Below are positions 8,399 through 16,761 of a stretch of 64,000 bases of DNA, piece by piece; within the stretch, counting starts at the first letter, position 1; each line of letters starts with the position of its first letter. The stretch spans positions 1,054,001 through 1,118,000 of the forward strand of contig NZ_JARUBF010000001.1 in assembly GCF_029626025.1 (NCBI RefSeq), in the 5' to 3' direction. Made by a program: the position numbers and the translations under genes. The DNA is from Solwaraspora sp. WMMD406. Lineage in GTDB: Bacteria > Actinomycetota > Actinomycetes > Mycobacteriales > Micromonosporaceae. The notes below the pieces were generated by a model, which had not been told where the DNA came from, ran no database searches, and was given only the letters and a program-made list of their open reading frames with translations.

Positions 8399-8448
8399 TG
8401 TGGATAAAGCTGTGGAAAACCCGTGGGCTGTGGAAAACCTGTGGAAGC
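8399..8448. repeat. Cluster of four DnaA-box-like 9-mers
   Basis: Four same-strand elements occur at 8399 (TGTGGATAA, identical to the consensus DnaA box), 8411 and 8429 (both TGTGGAAAA) and 8440 (TGTGGAAGC). They sit in the intergenic region between the NUDIX gene and the ArsR-like operon. No dnaA, dnaN or other origin genes flank it, so a chromosomal origin is unlikely; binding by DnaA or another regulator is possible but unproven. Confidence 0.5.
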
Positions 8449-8477
8449 TGGCGGACAACGGTTGCTTAGTTCTGCTA

Positions 8478-8515
8478 GTCTTTCACGTGTAAGAATAATC
8501 TGACACATGAAAGAC
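8478..8515. promoter_or_regulatory. Inverted repeat upstream of the ArsR-like operon (candidate operator)
   Basis: Arms GTCTTTCACGTGT (8478-8490) and ACACATGAAAGAC (8503-8515) match in 12 of 13 positions around a 12-base spacer, ending 18 bases before the regulator start. This geometry fits autoregulation by the dimeric winged-helix protein encoded immediately downstream. Confidence 0.55.
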
Positions 8516-8533
8516 AAGTCCTGAAGGAGAGCG

Positions 8534-8887
8534 ATGGACCCGGCTGCGCCCTCCGGTGACGAGCTGGTCGACAAGCTGGCGGCGCTGGCCAACCCGTTGC
8601 GACTGCGGATCGTCGCCAGGCTCGCCGCCGGCCGGGACTACGTCAGTCACCTGTCCCGCGAGATCGGCATCAGCCGCCCACTGCTGCACATGCACCTGCA
8701 GCGACTGGAGGCCGCCGGCCTGATCACCGGCAGCCTGGAGCTGTCCGCCGACGGCAAGGCCATGAAGTACTACGAGGTCGTCGACTTCGACCTCCAGTTG
8801 AACCCGGCCGCGATCGCGCAGGCGACGGCCACCCTCACCGAACCGGATCCGGCCAACCCGGGTCCCGCCCGCAAGGAGAAGTCCTGA
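8534..8887 (+). CDS. ArsR-type winged-helix transcriptional regulator
   Basis: A 117-residue protein with an ArsR-like HTH: LAALANPLRLRIVARLAAG (about residues 15-33) followed by the recognition helix SREIGISRPLLHMHLQRLEA and a short wing. No cysteine metal-binding motif (ELCVCDL type) is present, so a metal sensor is unlikely; it belongs with the general HTH-20/ArsR-like regulators found before membrane proteins. The ATG at 8534 has AAGGAG 7-8 bases upstream. Its stop shares one base with the next ATG (TGATG), placing it first in a tightly packed four-gene operon. The inverted repeat at 8478-8515 is its likely binding site. Confidence 0.82.
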   Translation: MDPAAPSGDELVDKLAALANPLRLRIVARLAAGRDYVSHLSREIGISRPLLHMHLQRLEAAGLITGSLELSADGKAMKYYEVVDFDLQLNPAAIAQATATLTEPDPANPGPARKEKS

Positions 8888-9174
8888 TGTACGTCTTCGC
8901 CGCCGAGAGCGGCACCACCTGGCCGGACGTCGTGTTCGTCCTCGGCGTACTGGCCCTCGGCGTCTTTCTGATCGTGGTGGTCCTGGCCACCCTGCACGAG
9001 TTCCGTAAGACCAAGGTGCTGGCCAGTCAGGAGGAGGCGATGCGCCAACTCGTCCGCCGCTACGAGCAGCTCGCCGAGAACTCCCTCGATGCCCAGCAGC
9101 GGGTCGCCGCCGATCTGTCCGAGCTGCGGTCGCGGACCAACTCGATCGAGCAGATCCTGCGGACCGTCGAATGA
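8887..9174 (+). CDS. Small single-pass membrane protein with coiled coil
   Basis: A 95-residue protein with no recognised family. Residues 13-37 (PDVVFVLGVLALGVFLIVVVL) form one transmembrane helix, followed by a basic residue pair and a charged helical stretch (about 50-93) with heptad-like spacing, probably a coiled coil facing the cytoplasm. It overlaps the regulator by one base and the next gene by four bases (ATGA), so its product is expected in similar amounts. The architecture recalls small membrane partners such as PspB-like proteins, but there is no sequence support for that. Confidence 0.75.
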   Translation: MYVFAAESGTTWPDVVFVLGVLALGVFLIVVVLATLHEFRKTKVLASQEEAMRQLVRRYEQLAENSLDAQQRVAADLSELRSRTNSIEQILRTVE

Positions 9175-10202
9175 GCGCCGATCCGATCACCCCGATCGCC
9201 CCGACCACCGGCCGGGGCGCCGCTGCCGGCACCATGCTCGCGGCGGTCCAGGACCGCTACGGCTCCGCCGACGTGCTGACCGTCCGGCCGGTGCCGCGTC
9301 CATCCATCAAGGACAAAGACCTGCTGGTACGGGTACGAGCCGCCTCGGTCAACTATGCCGACATGGTGCTGATGACCGGTCAGCCGTACGCCGCCCGACT
9401 CGCCTTCGGCCTGTCCCGCCCCAAGACCACGATCCGGGGCCGGGACGTCGCCGGCGACGTCGTCGCGGTCGGCGCGGCGGTGTCCGGGTTCGCCCCCGGT
9501 GACGAGGTCTACGCCGAGATCGAGACCGGCAGCTTCGCCGAGTACGCCGCCGTACCGGCCGCCCGCGCCTGGCACAAGCCGACCACCGTCAGCTTCACCC
9601 AGGCGGCGACCGTGCCGGTGGCCGGGGTCACCGCCTGGCAGGGGCTGCGCGACCACGGTCGGGTCCAGCCCGGCCAGCGGGTATTGATCAACGGCGCGTC
9701 CGGTGGGGTCGGCACCTTCGCGGTGCAGATCGCCAAGGCGCTCGGCGCGCAGGTGACGGCGGTCTGCAGTACCCGCAACGTCGAGTTAGTCCGCTCGCTC
9801 GGCGCCGACGACGTGATCGACTACACCCGCGCCGACTTCACCCGTACCGGCCGGCGGTGGAAACTGATCTTCGACGTGGCGGGCCGGCACCGGCTGGCCG
9901 ACTGTCGGCGAGCGCTCGCCCCGCGCGGCACGCTGATGCTGTGCGGCGGCAAGGGCGGGCCGTGGCTCGGCCCGATGGGCCGGATCGCCGGGGCGACGCT
10001 CTGGTCGCCGTTCATCGGTCACCGGCTGGGTGGGTACCTGGCGAAGCCAGACCAGCGGTCGCTGCGTGAACTGACCGAGTTGATCGAGGCCGCCGTGGTC
10101 GTGCCGCAGGTCGAGCGGACCTTTCCGCTGGTCCGGGCGGCGGAGGCGATGCGGGTCTTCGTCGACGAGCATCCCCGGTCGAAGTTCGTCGTCGAGATGT
10201 GA
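9171..10202 (+). CDS. Zinc-independent medium-chain dehydrogenase/reductase (NADPH:quinone oxidoreductase-like)
   Basis: A 343-residue MDR protein. The N-terminal GroES-like domain carries VRAASVNYADMVLMTGQ and the GRDVAGDVVAVG strand; the cofactor-binding domain has the NGASGGVGTFAVQIAKALGA Rossmann motif (about residues 167-186), with no catalytic-zinc cysteine or histidine set. These features match quinone oxidoreductases/enoyl reductases of the MDR superfamily that use NADPH. The ATG overlaps the previous stop (ATGA). An N-terminal proline/alanine extension of about 20 residues precedes the first strand, so ATG 9234 (MLAAVQDRYG) is a possible alternative start. The substrate is unknown. 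Confidence 0.85.
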   Translation: MSADPITPIAPTTGRGAAAGTMLAAVQDRYGSADVLTVRPVPRPSIKDKDLLVRVRAASVNYADMVLMTGQPYAARLAFGLSRPKTTIRGRDVAGDVVAVGAAVSGFAPGDEVYAEIETGSFAEYAAVPAARAWHKPTTVSFTQAATVPVAGVTAWQGLRDHGRVQPGQRVLINGASGGVGTFAVQIAKALGAQVTAVCSTRNVELVRSLGADDVIDYTRADFTRTGRRWKLIFDVAGRHRLADCRRALAPRGTLMLCGGKGGPWLGPMGRIAGATLWSPFIGHRLGGYLAKPDQRSLRELTELIEAAVVVPQVERTFPLVRAAEAMRVFVDEHPRSKFVVEM

Positions 10203-10330
10203 AGCGCTATCCGGGTACTGGTGATCGACACGCGGTGACTCGGGCCGGGGCGCGGGGCAGGGCCGGCGATGGGTCAGACTTGTCGACGTGGCCGGGTCCG
10301 GCCAGGGGCGGCGGCGGCGGAGGTGGCGGC

Positions 10331-11203
10331 GTGCGGTGGAGTCGGGTGGCCTGGCTGCTGACGGCTGTCGCCGTGGTGGCCAGCGGTTGCGGGTCGACGC
10401 CGGAGCCGCCGGCTGAGCCGGCTGCCGCGCCGGCTGCCGAGCCGGCGCGGTCGACCGGGTCGGCGCCGTCGGTGGGTCCCGAGCGGGCTGACGTCGGCTC
10501 GGCCCAGCGGCTGCGGGTCGAGGTGCTGGACCGCTATCCGCACGACACCGGTGCCTTCACCCAGGGGCTGGAGATCGACGACGACGTGGTCTACGAGGGC
10601 ACCGGCCAGTACGGCGAGTCCGAGCTGCGGATCGTGGACCTCGACACCGGGGCGGTACGCCAGCGGGTGAGCCTGCCGGACACCGTGTTCGGTGAGGGCA
10701 TCACCGTGCTCGACGACCGGGTCTGGCAGATCAGCTGGCGGGACGGGATCGCCTACGAGCGGGATCCGGAGACCCTCGCTGAGCGTCGTCAGGTGCGCTA
10801 CGAGGGTGAGGGATGGGGCATCTGCCACGACGACGCCGCCGACCGGCTGATCATGAGTGACGGCACCGACCAGCTCACCTTCCGGGATCCGGAGACGTTC
10901 GTGGCCACCGGTACGGTGTCGGTGACCCTCGATGGCGGGCCGCTACGTGACATCAACGAGTTGGAATGTGTCGGCGGCGCGGTCTGGGCCAACGTCTGGC
11001 GTACGGACCGGATCGTCCGGATCGATCCGTCGTCCGGGCAGGTGGCCGCGCAGGTCGACGCCGCTGGTCTGCTGACCGGTGCCGAGCGGGCCGGTACGGA
11101 TGTGCTGAACGGGATCGCGGCGGTGTCCGGCACCGACGAGTTCCTGCTCACCGGCAAGTACTGGCCGACGCTGTTCCGGGTCCGTTTCGTCCCCGCTTCC
11201 TGA
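10331..11203 (+). CDS. Glutaminyl-peptide cyclotransferase-like lipoprotein
   Basis: A 290-residue protein: lipoprotein signal peptide ending in the lipobox VASGC (Cys20), an alanine/proline linker, then a glutamine cyclotransferase beta-propeller (PF05096 type). Diagnostic segments are YPHDTGAFTQGLEI (about residue 69), YEGTGQYGESEL, the WISW-like WQISWRDG and INELECVGGAVWANVW. These bacterial and plant-type enzymes convert N-terminal glutamine to pyroglutamate and would act outside the membrane here. GTG 10331 is chosen because GGAGG lies 8 bases upstream and it gives a normal signal peptide; an in-frame GTG at 10199 overlapping the preceding stop would add 44 low-complexity residues. Fourth gene of the ArsR-like operon by close spacing. 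Confidence 0.85.
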   Translation: MRWSRVAWLLTAVAVVASGCGSTPEPPAEPAAAPAAEPARSTGSAPSVGPERADVGSAQRLRVEVLDRYPHDTGAFTQGLEIDDDVVYEGTGQYGESELRIVDLDTGAVRQRVSLPDTVFGEGITVLDDRVWQISWRDGIAYERDPETLAERRQVRYEGEGWGICHDDAADRLIMSDGTDQLTFRDPETFVATGTVSVTLDGGPLRDINELECVGGAVWANVWRTDRIVRIDPSSGQVAAQVDAAGLLTGAERAGTDVLNGIAAVSGTDEFLLTGKYWPTLFRVRFVPAS

Positions 11204-11292
11204 GGTTCCCGCCGGTCGTCGACTCGTCCTCGTGGCGCCGCTGGGTCGCCGTGGTCGCCCGGCGACAGGTCAGTGTGGTGGCCCGGCGACGG

Positions 11293-11904
11293 TCAGCGTG
11301 GTGGCCCGGCGACGGCGCGCAGCGCGATGTCGACGGAGGCCTGCAGTTGCTCGCGGCTGGCACCGGCCGCCGCTTGGACGGCGTGGCCCTCGCTGAGCGC
11401 CATCACGAACCGGGCCAGGGCCCGGGCGTCCACGTCCTCGGGCAGGTCGCCGTGCTCGGCCGCGCGGGACAGCCGTTCGGCGACGGCGGCTTCGGTGGCG
11501 GCCCGGCCGGCGGCCAGCATCTCGGAGATCCGGGTGTTCTCCGGCGAGCAGCTCAGGCCGCCCTGGATGGAGAAGCAGCCGGCGGGGTGGCTGTCGGCGG
11601 TGAGGCCGTCGGCGCTGGCGCGCAGGAACGCCTCTATCGCGGCGTAGGCGGTGGGCTGGTCGAGCGCGGTGTGCACGGCGGCCAGCTGGGTGTCCTGGTA
11701 GCGGGCGAGGGCGCGCTGGAACAACTGCTCCTTGCTGCCGAACGCGGCGTACAGGCTGGGTCGGTTGATGCCCATCGCGGTGGTGAGCGTGCTCAACGAG
11801 GCGCCTTCGTAGCCGTACCGCCAGAAGACCTCCGTGGCCCGGTCGAGGACGGCCTCCTCGTCGAAGGCGCGCGGTCGGCCGGCGGGGTGCGTCCCAGTGC
11901 CCAT
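11293..11904 (-). CDS. TetR/AcrR family transcriptional regulator
   Basis: A 203-residue repressor. The N-terminal HTH spans about residues 15-62: VLDRATEVFWRYGYEGASLS, then TAMGINRPSLYAAFGSKEQL, the conserved TetR recognition helix. The C-terminal ligand domain contains ASADGLTADSHPAGCFS, typical of the AcrR-like group with a C-terminal TetR_C_16/33-type region. It is divergent from an SDR gene across 135 bases that contain three copies of an ACCGATCGGTAC-type site, so it very probably represses both itself and the SDR. Short GTGGTGGCCCGGCGACGG repeats follow the stop codon at about 11,250-11,310. Confidence 0.92.
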   Translation of the reverse strand: MGTGTHPAGRPRAFDEEAVLDRATEVFWRYGYEGASLSTLTTAMGINRPSLYAAFGSKEQLFQRALARYQDTQLAAVHTALDQPTAYAAIEAFLRASADGLTADSHPAGCFSIQGGLSCSPENTRISEMLAAGRAATEAAVAERLSRAAEHGDLPEDVDARALARFVMALSEGHAVQAAAGASREQLQASVDIALRAVAGPPR

Positions 11905-11915
11905 GGCTTCACTCT

Positions 11916-11997
11916 ACCGCTCGGTACAGATCGTGACCGGGCTCACCAACCGATCGGTACAGAATATGCTACGGTTTCTCCGACCGATCGGTACAAA
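11916..11997. promoter_or_regulatory. Three direct copies of a TetR-type palindromic operator
   Basis: The 15-base sites are ACCGCTCGGTACAGA (11916-11930), ACCGATCGGTACAGA (11949-11963) and ACCGATCGGTACAAA (11983-11997). Each has an ACCGATCGGT palindromic core (one mismatch in the first) and the same 3' extension. They are spaced 33 and 34 bases apart, close to three helical turns, and cover both divergent promoters. Confidence 0.85.
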
Positions 11998-12039
11998 AGG
12001 TGGGCCGACCGGATCCGCCACCGCTGGGAGGAGACACGC

Positions 12040-12726
12040 ATGTCAGTCGTACTGGTCACCGGTGCCAACAAGGGTCTGGGCTTCGAGACCGCCCGGCAGC
12101 TTCTCGCGTTGGGCCACACCGTCTACCTGGGTGCCCGCGACATCGAGCGCGGCGAGCGGGCCGCCGCGACGCTGGGCGCGCGGTTCGTGCGACTCGACGT
12201 CACCGACGACGCATCGGTACGCGAAGCCCTGACGGTGGTCGCCTCGGCCGAGGGCTGCCTCGACATCCTGGTGAACAACGCGGGCGTCCTCGGACTCGAC
12301 GCCGCCGACGGGCCGGCGGCCCTGCGGGTGTTCGACACCAACGTGGTCGGAATCTACCGTGTCACCGAGGCGGCGTTGCCGCTGCTGCGCAAGTCCGCGA
12401 ACGCCACGGTGGTCACGGTGTCGAGCAGCATGGGTTCCTTCTGGGCGGTGACCAATCCGCAGCGCCCGGAGTTCGGTATACCGGCGGCGCTGTACGCGGC
12501 GTCCAAGGCGGCGGCCACCATGCTCACCGTCCAGTACGCCAAGTCCGAGCCGGGCATCAGATTCAACGCGGTGGAACCCGGCTTCACCGCCACCGACATG
12601 ACGGCCGCCATGGCCGGTGGACGGCCAGCGGCGGAGAGCGCCCGGATCATCGTTCGCTGGGCCACCCTCGACGCCGACGGTCCCACCGGGACCTTCCACG
12701 ACGAGTCCGGTCCGTTGAGCTGGTAA
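12040..12726 (+). CDS. Short-chain dehydrogenase/reductase (SDR)
   Basis: A 228-residue classical SDR. It shows the TGANKGLG cofactor motif (residues 7-14), NNAG (about 83-86), the catalytic Ser in TVSSSMGS (about 130) and YAASK (about 155), with the PG motif VEPGFTATDM downstream. An arginine after beta-2 (GARD) suggests NADP preference. The ATG has GGGAGGAG 8 bases upstream. The gene directly follows three TetR operators and faces the TetR gene, so it is expected to be induced when a ligand releases the repressor, consistent with a role in removing or modifying a toxic carbonyl compound. The substrate is unknown. A possible 28-codon ORF (GTG 12765) with a good RBS lies in the 217-base gap after it, but nothing supports it further. 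Confidence 0.92.
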   Translation: MSVVLVTGANKGLGFETARQLLALGHTVYLGARDIERGERAAATLGARFVRLDVTDDASVREALTVVASAEGCLDILVNNAGVLGLDAADGPAALRVFDTNVVGIYRVTEAALPLLRKSANATVVTVSSSMGSFWAVTNPQRPEFGIPAALYAASKAAATMLTVQYAKSEPGIRFNAVEPGFTATDMTAAMAGGRPAAESARIIVRWATLDADGPTGTFHDESGPLSW

Positions 12727-12943
12727 CGAGCAGGAGAGGGCTGGCGACGGGACAGGGGAGGACCGTGACTGACCGGCCGAAGGCACAGACGGCGAAGACG
12801 ACTATCGGGATGCCTGGCTCCGGCACGCACATCAGAATCGTGACGAGTTGATCGTCAACCTAAGGAAAGGCATGCCGTGTGATCCAGCTCTGACCCCCGT
12901 ACCCCCGCTTTGACCTGCGGATTGGTCATGCTAGCTTGCCGAC

Positions 12944-13960
12944 ATGAAAACCGTTACCGTTTCGGCTTGCCTCTCCCTGGTGCTGGCGGCCACCCTGGCC
13001 GGCTGTGCCAGCGACAGCCCCGGTGACGGGGACACCAGCAACGACGCGGCGTCACCCGGCACCGGCACCCAGATCACGAACTGCGGTGCCACCCTGACCA
13101 TCACCGAGCCCCCGCAGCGCGCGCTCGCCATGGAACAGAACGCCACCGAGATCCTGCTCAGCCTCGGTCTGGCCGACCGCATGATCGGCACCAGCTATCA
13201 GACCGACCCGGTGCTGCCGGAACTCGCCGACGACTACGCTGACGTGCCGGTGCTCGCAGACCTCTACCCCAACCGTGAAGCGGTCCTCGACGCCGCACCC
13301 GACTTCGTCTACTCCACCTTCACCTCCGCGTACGGCCCGGACGCCGCCGGCGCGCGCGCCGACCTCGCCGCCCTCGACATCCCGGCCTACCTGTCCCGGT
13401 TCGCCTGCGAAGACCCGGCGACCGGCGAAGCGGAAGTCGACTTCGACGGCATCTTCGCCGAGATCACCGAAATCGCCACCATCTTCGGCGTCGCCGAACG
13501 AGGCGAGCAGCTCGTCGCCGAGCAGCGGGCCCGCCTCGACGCGGCCACCTCCTCGGCCGCCGGCCAGTCGTCGGCCGACACCGACCTGCTCTGGTACTAC
13601 TCCGGCACCGCCACCCCGTACGTCGCCGGCTCCGGCGGCCTGCCCGCCGCGATCAGCGCCCGACTCGGCGTGACCAACGCCTACGGCGACGCCGACCAGA
13701 CCTGGCCGGCCGGGAGCTGGGAAGATATCGCCGCCCGCAACCCCGACGTGATCGTCCTGGCCGACCTGACCAGGGGCGGTGACGGTGACAGCGCCCAATC
13801 GAAGATCGACTTCCTGCGCGGAAACCCGACCACGGCGCAACTCGACGCGGTCAAGGCGGGCCGGTTCATCACCGTCTCCGGATCGTCGATGGACCCGTCC
13901 GTTCGTAGCGTGACCGCCGTCGAGGCGGTCGCCGCCGGCCTGAAGGAGCTGACCGACTGA
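12944..13960 (+). CDS. ABC transporter substrate-binding lipoprotein (iron-siderophore/B12 class)
   Basis: A 338-residue class III binding protein (BtuF/FhuD-like). The signal peptide MKTVTVSACLSLVLAATLAG ends at lipobox Cys21. The mature protein begins TITEPPQRALAMEQNATEIL and LLSLGLADRMIG, the usual first lobe, and has the long central helix around residues 185-205. Together with a FecCD-type permease and ATPase downstream it forms a complete importer. Ferric siderophores, cobalamin and, in actinomycetes, a proposed F420-0 importer group share this architecture, and the ligand cannot be decided from sequence. The stop overlaps the methyltransferase start (TGATG). No Fur/DtxR box or cobalamin riboswitch was recognised in the 217 bases upstream. 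Confidence 0.88.
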   Translation: MKTVTVSACLSLVLAATLAGCASDSPGDGDTSNDAASPGTGTQITNCGATLTITEPPQRALAMEQNATEILLSLGLADRMIGTSYQTDPVLPELADDYADVPVLADLYPNREAVLDAAPDFVYSTFTSAYGPDAAGARADLAALDIPAYLSRFACEDPATGEAEVDFDGIFAEITEIATIFGVAERGEQLVAEQRARLDAATSSAAGQSSADTDLLWYYSGTATPYVAGSGGLPAAISARLGVTNAYGDADQTWPAGSWEDIAARNPDVIVLADLTRGGDGDSAQSKIDFLRGNPTTAQLDAVKAGRFITVSGSSMDPSVRSVTAVEAVAAGLKELTD

Positions 13961-14793
13961 TGACCGACCTGAAAACCGACCCCGCCGACCTCGCCGGCCT
14001 CGCCACGGACCCGGCCGACCTCGGTACGGACACGTTCACCACAGCCGACGCCCGTCGGCTGCTCGACCTGTGGGACACCCAGCAGAACGCGTACGTCGCC
14101 TACCGGGAGAACCGCTTCCAGGTGATGCTCGACGTGCTGCGGCTGCACTTCGGCGACGGCCCGATCACCGTACTCGACCTGGCCTGCGGACCCGGTGCCA
14201 TCTCCGACCGGGTGCTCACCGCGCTCCCCGACGCCCGCTGCGTCGCGGTCGACTACGACCCGATCCTGCTGCGGATCGCCACCGCGGCCCTGGCCACCCA
14301 CGGCGACCGGGCAGGCGTCCACGACCTCGACCTGGTCAGCGACGACTGGGCCAGCCGGCTCGGCGTCGACCACGTCGACGCGGTGCTCAGCTCCACCGCC
14401 CTGCACTGGTTCTCCCCGGCGCAACTGCTCGCCGTCTACACCGCCGCCGCCGGGCTGCTACGGCCCGGTGGCATCCTGCTCAACGCCGACCACCTGCGGT
14501 TCGGCCCGGACGCCCCGACCCGTCAGGCCGTCGCGCGGCGCCACGACGAACGGACCCAGCGGGACGGGTTCGCCGCCGGGGCGTTGCGCTACGACGCCTG
14601 GTACGCCGAAGCCGCCCGTACCTCGGCGCTCGCCGACCTCGTCGCCGAACGGCAGCGCCGCTTCGCCGACCGGCCGCAGCAGCCGGACTCCCCGCTGGAA
14701 TACCACCTCGCGGCCCTGCGCACCGCCGGGTTCGCCGAGGTCGGCACCGTCTGGCAGTACCTCGACGACTACGTGGTCTTCGCCCGGCGATGA
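13960..14793 (+). CDS. Class I SAM-dependent methyltransferase in the ABC operon
   Basis: A 277-residue methyltransferase. Motif I is VLDLACGPGAISDRVL (about residues 69-84), motif II includes VAVDYDPILLRIA, and motif IV/V is AVLSSTALHWFSPAQLLAVY, the arrangement of small-molecule Methyltransf_25/12 enzymes such as those related to UbiE. The N-terminus has repeated DPADL units. It is translationally coupled on both sides (TGATG with the binding protein, ATGA with the permease), so it is an integral part of the importer operon. It could modify the imported ligand, for example a metallophore or cofactor precursor, but this is an inference from position. Confidence 0.88.
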   Translation: MTDLKTDPADLAGLATDPADLGTDTFTTADARRLLDLWDTQQNAYVAYRENRFQVMLDVLRLHFGDGPITVLDLACGPGAISDRVLTALPDARCVAVDYDPILLRIATAALATHGDRAGVHDLDLVSDDWASRLGVDHVDAVLSSTALHWFSPAQLLAVYTAAAGLLRPGGILLNADHLRFGPDAPTRQAVARRHDERTQRDGFAAGALRYDAWYAEAARTSALADLVAERQRRFADRPQQPDSPLEYHLAALRTAGFAEVGTVWQYLDDYVVFARR

Positions 14794-15868
14794 CCGTCGC
14801 ACCGTCGCGGCGACCAACGACACCGTTCCGGAACGGGACACGGGTGCGGGTGGCACGGGGCACCCGTACCCGGGGATCGATGTTGATCCTCGCCGTCGCG
14901 GCGCTGGCCCTCAGCGTCGCCGGCGCGACCACCATCGGCACCGCCGACCTGACCGTCGCCGACGTGTTCCGCACCCACGGCGTCCACCTCGGGCTGCCGC
15001 TGGAACCGCTGCCGCCACTGCCGGACAGCATCGTCTGGAACCTGCGTACCCCCCGGGTGTTGCTCGCCGGCCTGGTCGGCGGCGGCCTCGCGGTGTGCGG
15101 CGCGGTCCTGCAGGCGCTGACCCGAAACCCGCTCGCCGACCCCTACCTGCTGGGCATCTCCGCCGGGGCGTCGACCGGCGCGGTGTCGGTGCTGATCTTC
15201 GGCCTCGGCGCCGGTGCCGCCGCGCTGACCGGCGGGGCGTTCGTCGGCGCGGTCGCCGCGTTCGCCGCCGCGCTGGCCCTGGCCGGCCGACGCTGGACCG
15301 AACCGTCGCGGATCCTGCTCGCCGGAGTCGCCGTCGGCCAACTCTTCGCCGCGATCACCAGCCTGATCGTGGTCTCCGCCGCGTCGCCGCAGCAGACCCG
15401 GGGCGTCACCTTCTGGCTGCTGGGCTCGCTGACCATGGCGAGCTGGCCGTCGGTCGCGTTGGCCGCCGCCGTCGCCGCCGTGGCGGTGCTGATCTGCTGG
15501 GCGGCCACGCCCGCGTTGGACGCGTTCGCCTTCGGCACCGACGTCGCGCAGTCGCTCGGCTTCTCCCCGGTGCGGGTACGCGCGCTGCTGTTCACGGTGA
15601 CCGCGCTGCTGGCCGCCGTGCTGGTCGCGGCGAGCGGGGCGATCGGCTTCGTCGGGCTGACCGTGCCGCACGCCGCCCGGCTGCTGGTCGGTTCCCGGCA
15701 CCGGATCCTGCTGCCCGCCTGCGCGGTCATCGGCGCCACCTTCCTGATCTGGGCGGACACCGCCGCCCGGACCGTGTTCGCGCCGCAGGAAGTGCCGGTC
15801 GGGGTGGTGACCGCACTGCTCGGCGTGCCGGTGTTCGCGCTGCTCATCCGCCGTCGGCAGACGCCGGG

Positions 15869-15872
<4 letters not shown>
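14790..15872 (+). CDS. FecCD-type ABC transporter permease
   Basis: A 360-residue integral membrane protein with about ten hydrophobic segments, the usual size and topology of FecCD/BtuC permeases. Characteristic sequences are RTPRVLLAGLVGGGLAVCGA (after TM2), the NPLADPYLLGISAGAS loop that is nearly invariant in this family, and GFVGLTVPHAARLLVGS near the C-terminus, which contacts the ATPase. The ATG at 14790 overlaps the methyltransferase stop. A basic, arginine-rich cytoplasmic N-terminus of about 30 residues precedes TM1. Its stop overlaps the ATPase start (ATGA). Confidence 0.93.
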
Positions 15873-16672
<800 letters not shown>

Positions 16673-16689
16673 GCAATCGCCCATATTGA

Positions 16690-16718
16690 TTGACAGTAAA
16701 GTGTCCGCCCCGTAGCGT
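16690..16718 (+). promoter_or_regulatory. Sigma-70-type promoter of the RHS module
   Basis: TTGACA (16690-16695) and TAGCGT (16713-16718) are separated by 17 bases, a good match to the housekeeping actinomycete promoter pattern. It lies 43 bases before the ATG of the first large exported protein and would give a short leader. It is the only good promoter match upstream of the three-gene module. Confidence 0.6.
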
Positions 16719-16761
16719 CACGATTCACTTGGCTCTGAGGTCTGGCACGGGGGAGGACCGG

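Noticed and set aside
8399-8448. Chromosomal replication origin
   Set aside because: Only four boxes, no AT-rich unwinding region, and no dnaA, dnaN, recF or rpmH nearby.
12727-12943. Cobalamin riboswitch or Fur box before the ABC operon
   Set aside because: No B12-box core, conserved stem order or AT-rich Fur/DtxR-like palindrome could be found.
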